Assembly: GCF_003344925.1 (NCBI RefSeq)
Contig: NZ_CP031188.1
Location: forward strand, 1,362,501 to 1,426,500
Direction: 5' to 3'
DNA length: 64,000 nucleotides
From: Flavobacterium arcticum
GTDB lineage: Bacteria > Bacteroidota > Bacteroidia > Flavobacteriales > Flavobacteriaceae
A program made the position numbers and the translations under genes. Each line of letters begins with the position of its first letter. The first letter of the stretch is position 1. This document shows, piece after piece, positions 63,500 through 64,000 of this stretch. The notes under the pieces were generated by a model. That model made no database searches and had not been told where the DNA came from. It was given only the letters and a program-made list of their open reading frames with translations.

Positions 63500-64000
63500 A
63501 TGGCAAAATTAAAATTAAGAGGTAAAGACCTCATAGCAATAGGATTCCCGCAAAACAAAGCAATAAGCATCGCTATGGAAAGCATGCTTGCACACTATAA
63601 AAGGGAAACTAAAGAACGGGTGTTAGTACTATTAAAAGAAGTACTTGCTAATCCCGAAAAATTTATGGGCGATGGCGTGTTTGGTAAAACAGTCGAAGCA
63701 TTATTAAGCGATAAAAAGAAAGAAGCACAAAAGCTGAATGCAACACGTGCACCCCATACCATTTTTGGAGAAAATGGTATTGCCGATGTGGCAAAAGAGC
63801 AATTATATACTGCTCTAAAATTACCCATTGCACATAGTGGTGCATTAATGCCCGACGGACATTCGGGCTACGGGCTACCCATAGGCGGTGTGCTTGCTAC
63901 AGAAAATGCTGTAATACCCTATGGTGTAGGGGTAGATATAGGGTGCAGAATGTGCTTGAGTGTTTATGATATTAGCCCGTCTTACCTAGAAGGGAGTAAA
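63500..64000 (+). CDS. rtcB: RtcB family RNA ligase, N-terminal part (continues past window)
   Basis: 167 codons from the ATG at 63500 to the window end, open throughout. 'PIAHSGALMPDGHSGYGLPI' (in part), 'GGVLATENAVIPYGVGVDIG' and 'GCRM' match the RtcB signature ('MPD-H-G-G--IG' and 'VG-DIGC-M'), including the Asp and Cys that bind Mn2+. The N-terminal ~95 residues are the helical extension typical of this subfamily. RtcB joins 2',3'-cyclic phosphate or 3'-phosphate RNA ends to 5'-OH ends with GTP, in RNA repair. The 'GCRM' variant replaces 'GCGM'. Confidence 0.93.
   Translation, partial: MAKLKLRGKDLIAIGFPQNKAISIAMESMLAHYKRETKERVLVLLKEVLANPEKFMGDGVFGKTVEALLSDKKKEAQKLNATRAPHTIFGENGIADVAKEQLYTALKLPIAHSGALMPDGHSGYGLPIGGVLATENAVIPYGVGVDIGCRMCLSVYDISPSYLEGSK

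Overview
The window looks like chromosome from a low-GC member of the Flavobacteriaceae (Flavobacterium or a close relative). Support: several secreted proteins end in type IX secretion (T9SS) C-terminal sorting domains; many genes sit behind the Bacteroidetes -7 box TAnnTTTG; there are a SusC/RagA-like TonB receptor with a DUF5689 lipoprotein, an SDR-type threonine dehydrogenase, PorP/SprF and OmpA-family relics of surface-adhesin loci, and TPR-plus-HTH hybrid regulators. I see no plasmid, phage or insertion-sequence genes and no CRISPR array. All family assignments were made by reading motifs; no database was searched.

Layout. 0-8 kb: tail of a T9SS protein, a two-repeat secreted protein, a membrane TPR/AraC regulator, a short TM/HTH protein, and a broken PhoX-type phosphatase gene. 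8-10.4 kb: a leucine-rich repeat protein, then a ~363-bp tandem duplication carrying two copies of a tiny promoter-ORF-terminator cassette next to an NTF2-like gene. 10.5-17.3 kb: ammonium transporter, HNH nuclease, dicarboxylate symporter, DinB protein, GT9 glycosyltransferase and response regulator. 17.3-22 kb: a 1000-residue propeller histidine kinase convergent with that regulator, a small-RNA candidate, tRNA-Arg(CCT) and threonine dehydrogenase. 22-33.5 kb: lipoprotein-mfd pair, T9SS metalloprotease, ACT-domain protein, yraN-LD-carboxypeptidase operon, metG and a CAT-like acetyltransferase. 33.5-49 kb: twin structured RNAs, a beta-helix T9SS protein, a TPR/LuxR-type regulator, recX, an OmpA protein, and a giant fibronectin-rich adhesin whose C-terminus has been lost by a deletion that fused it to the last 41 codons of a porP/sprF gene. 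49-61.4 kb: hflX, a divergent TonB receptor/DUF5689/secreted nuclease locus, 3-hydroxyanthranilate dioxygenase, ALDH7-type dehydrogenase, CPBP protease and the egtB-egtD ergothioneine pair. 61.5-64 kb: a canonical promoter, a leader ORF, structured leader RNA, a PcfJ-domain membrane protein and the start of rtcB (RNA ligase).

Functional links I infer: the receptor, DUF5689 lipoprotein and secreted nuclease may scavenge extracellular nucleic acid or phosphate; EgtB and EgtD make the ergothioneine core; PcfJ-rtcB may be an RNA-repair locus with RNA-based leader control. Two loci (PhoX and adhesin-PorP) show recent gene decay. Several small RNA candidates share an unpaired C-rich stretch.
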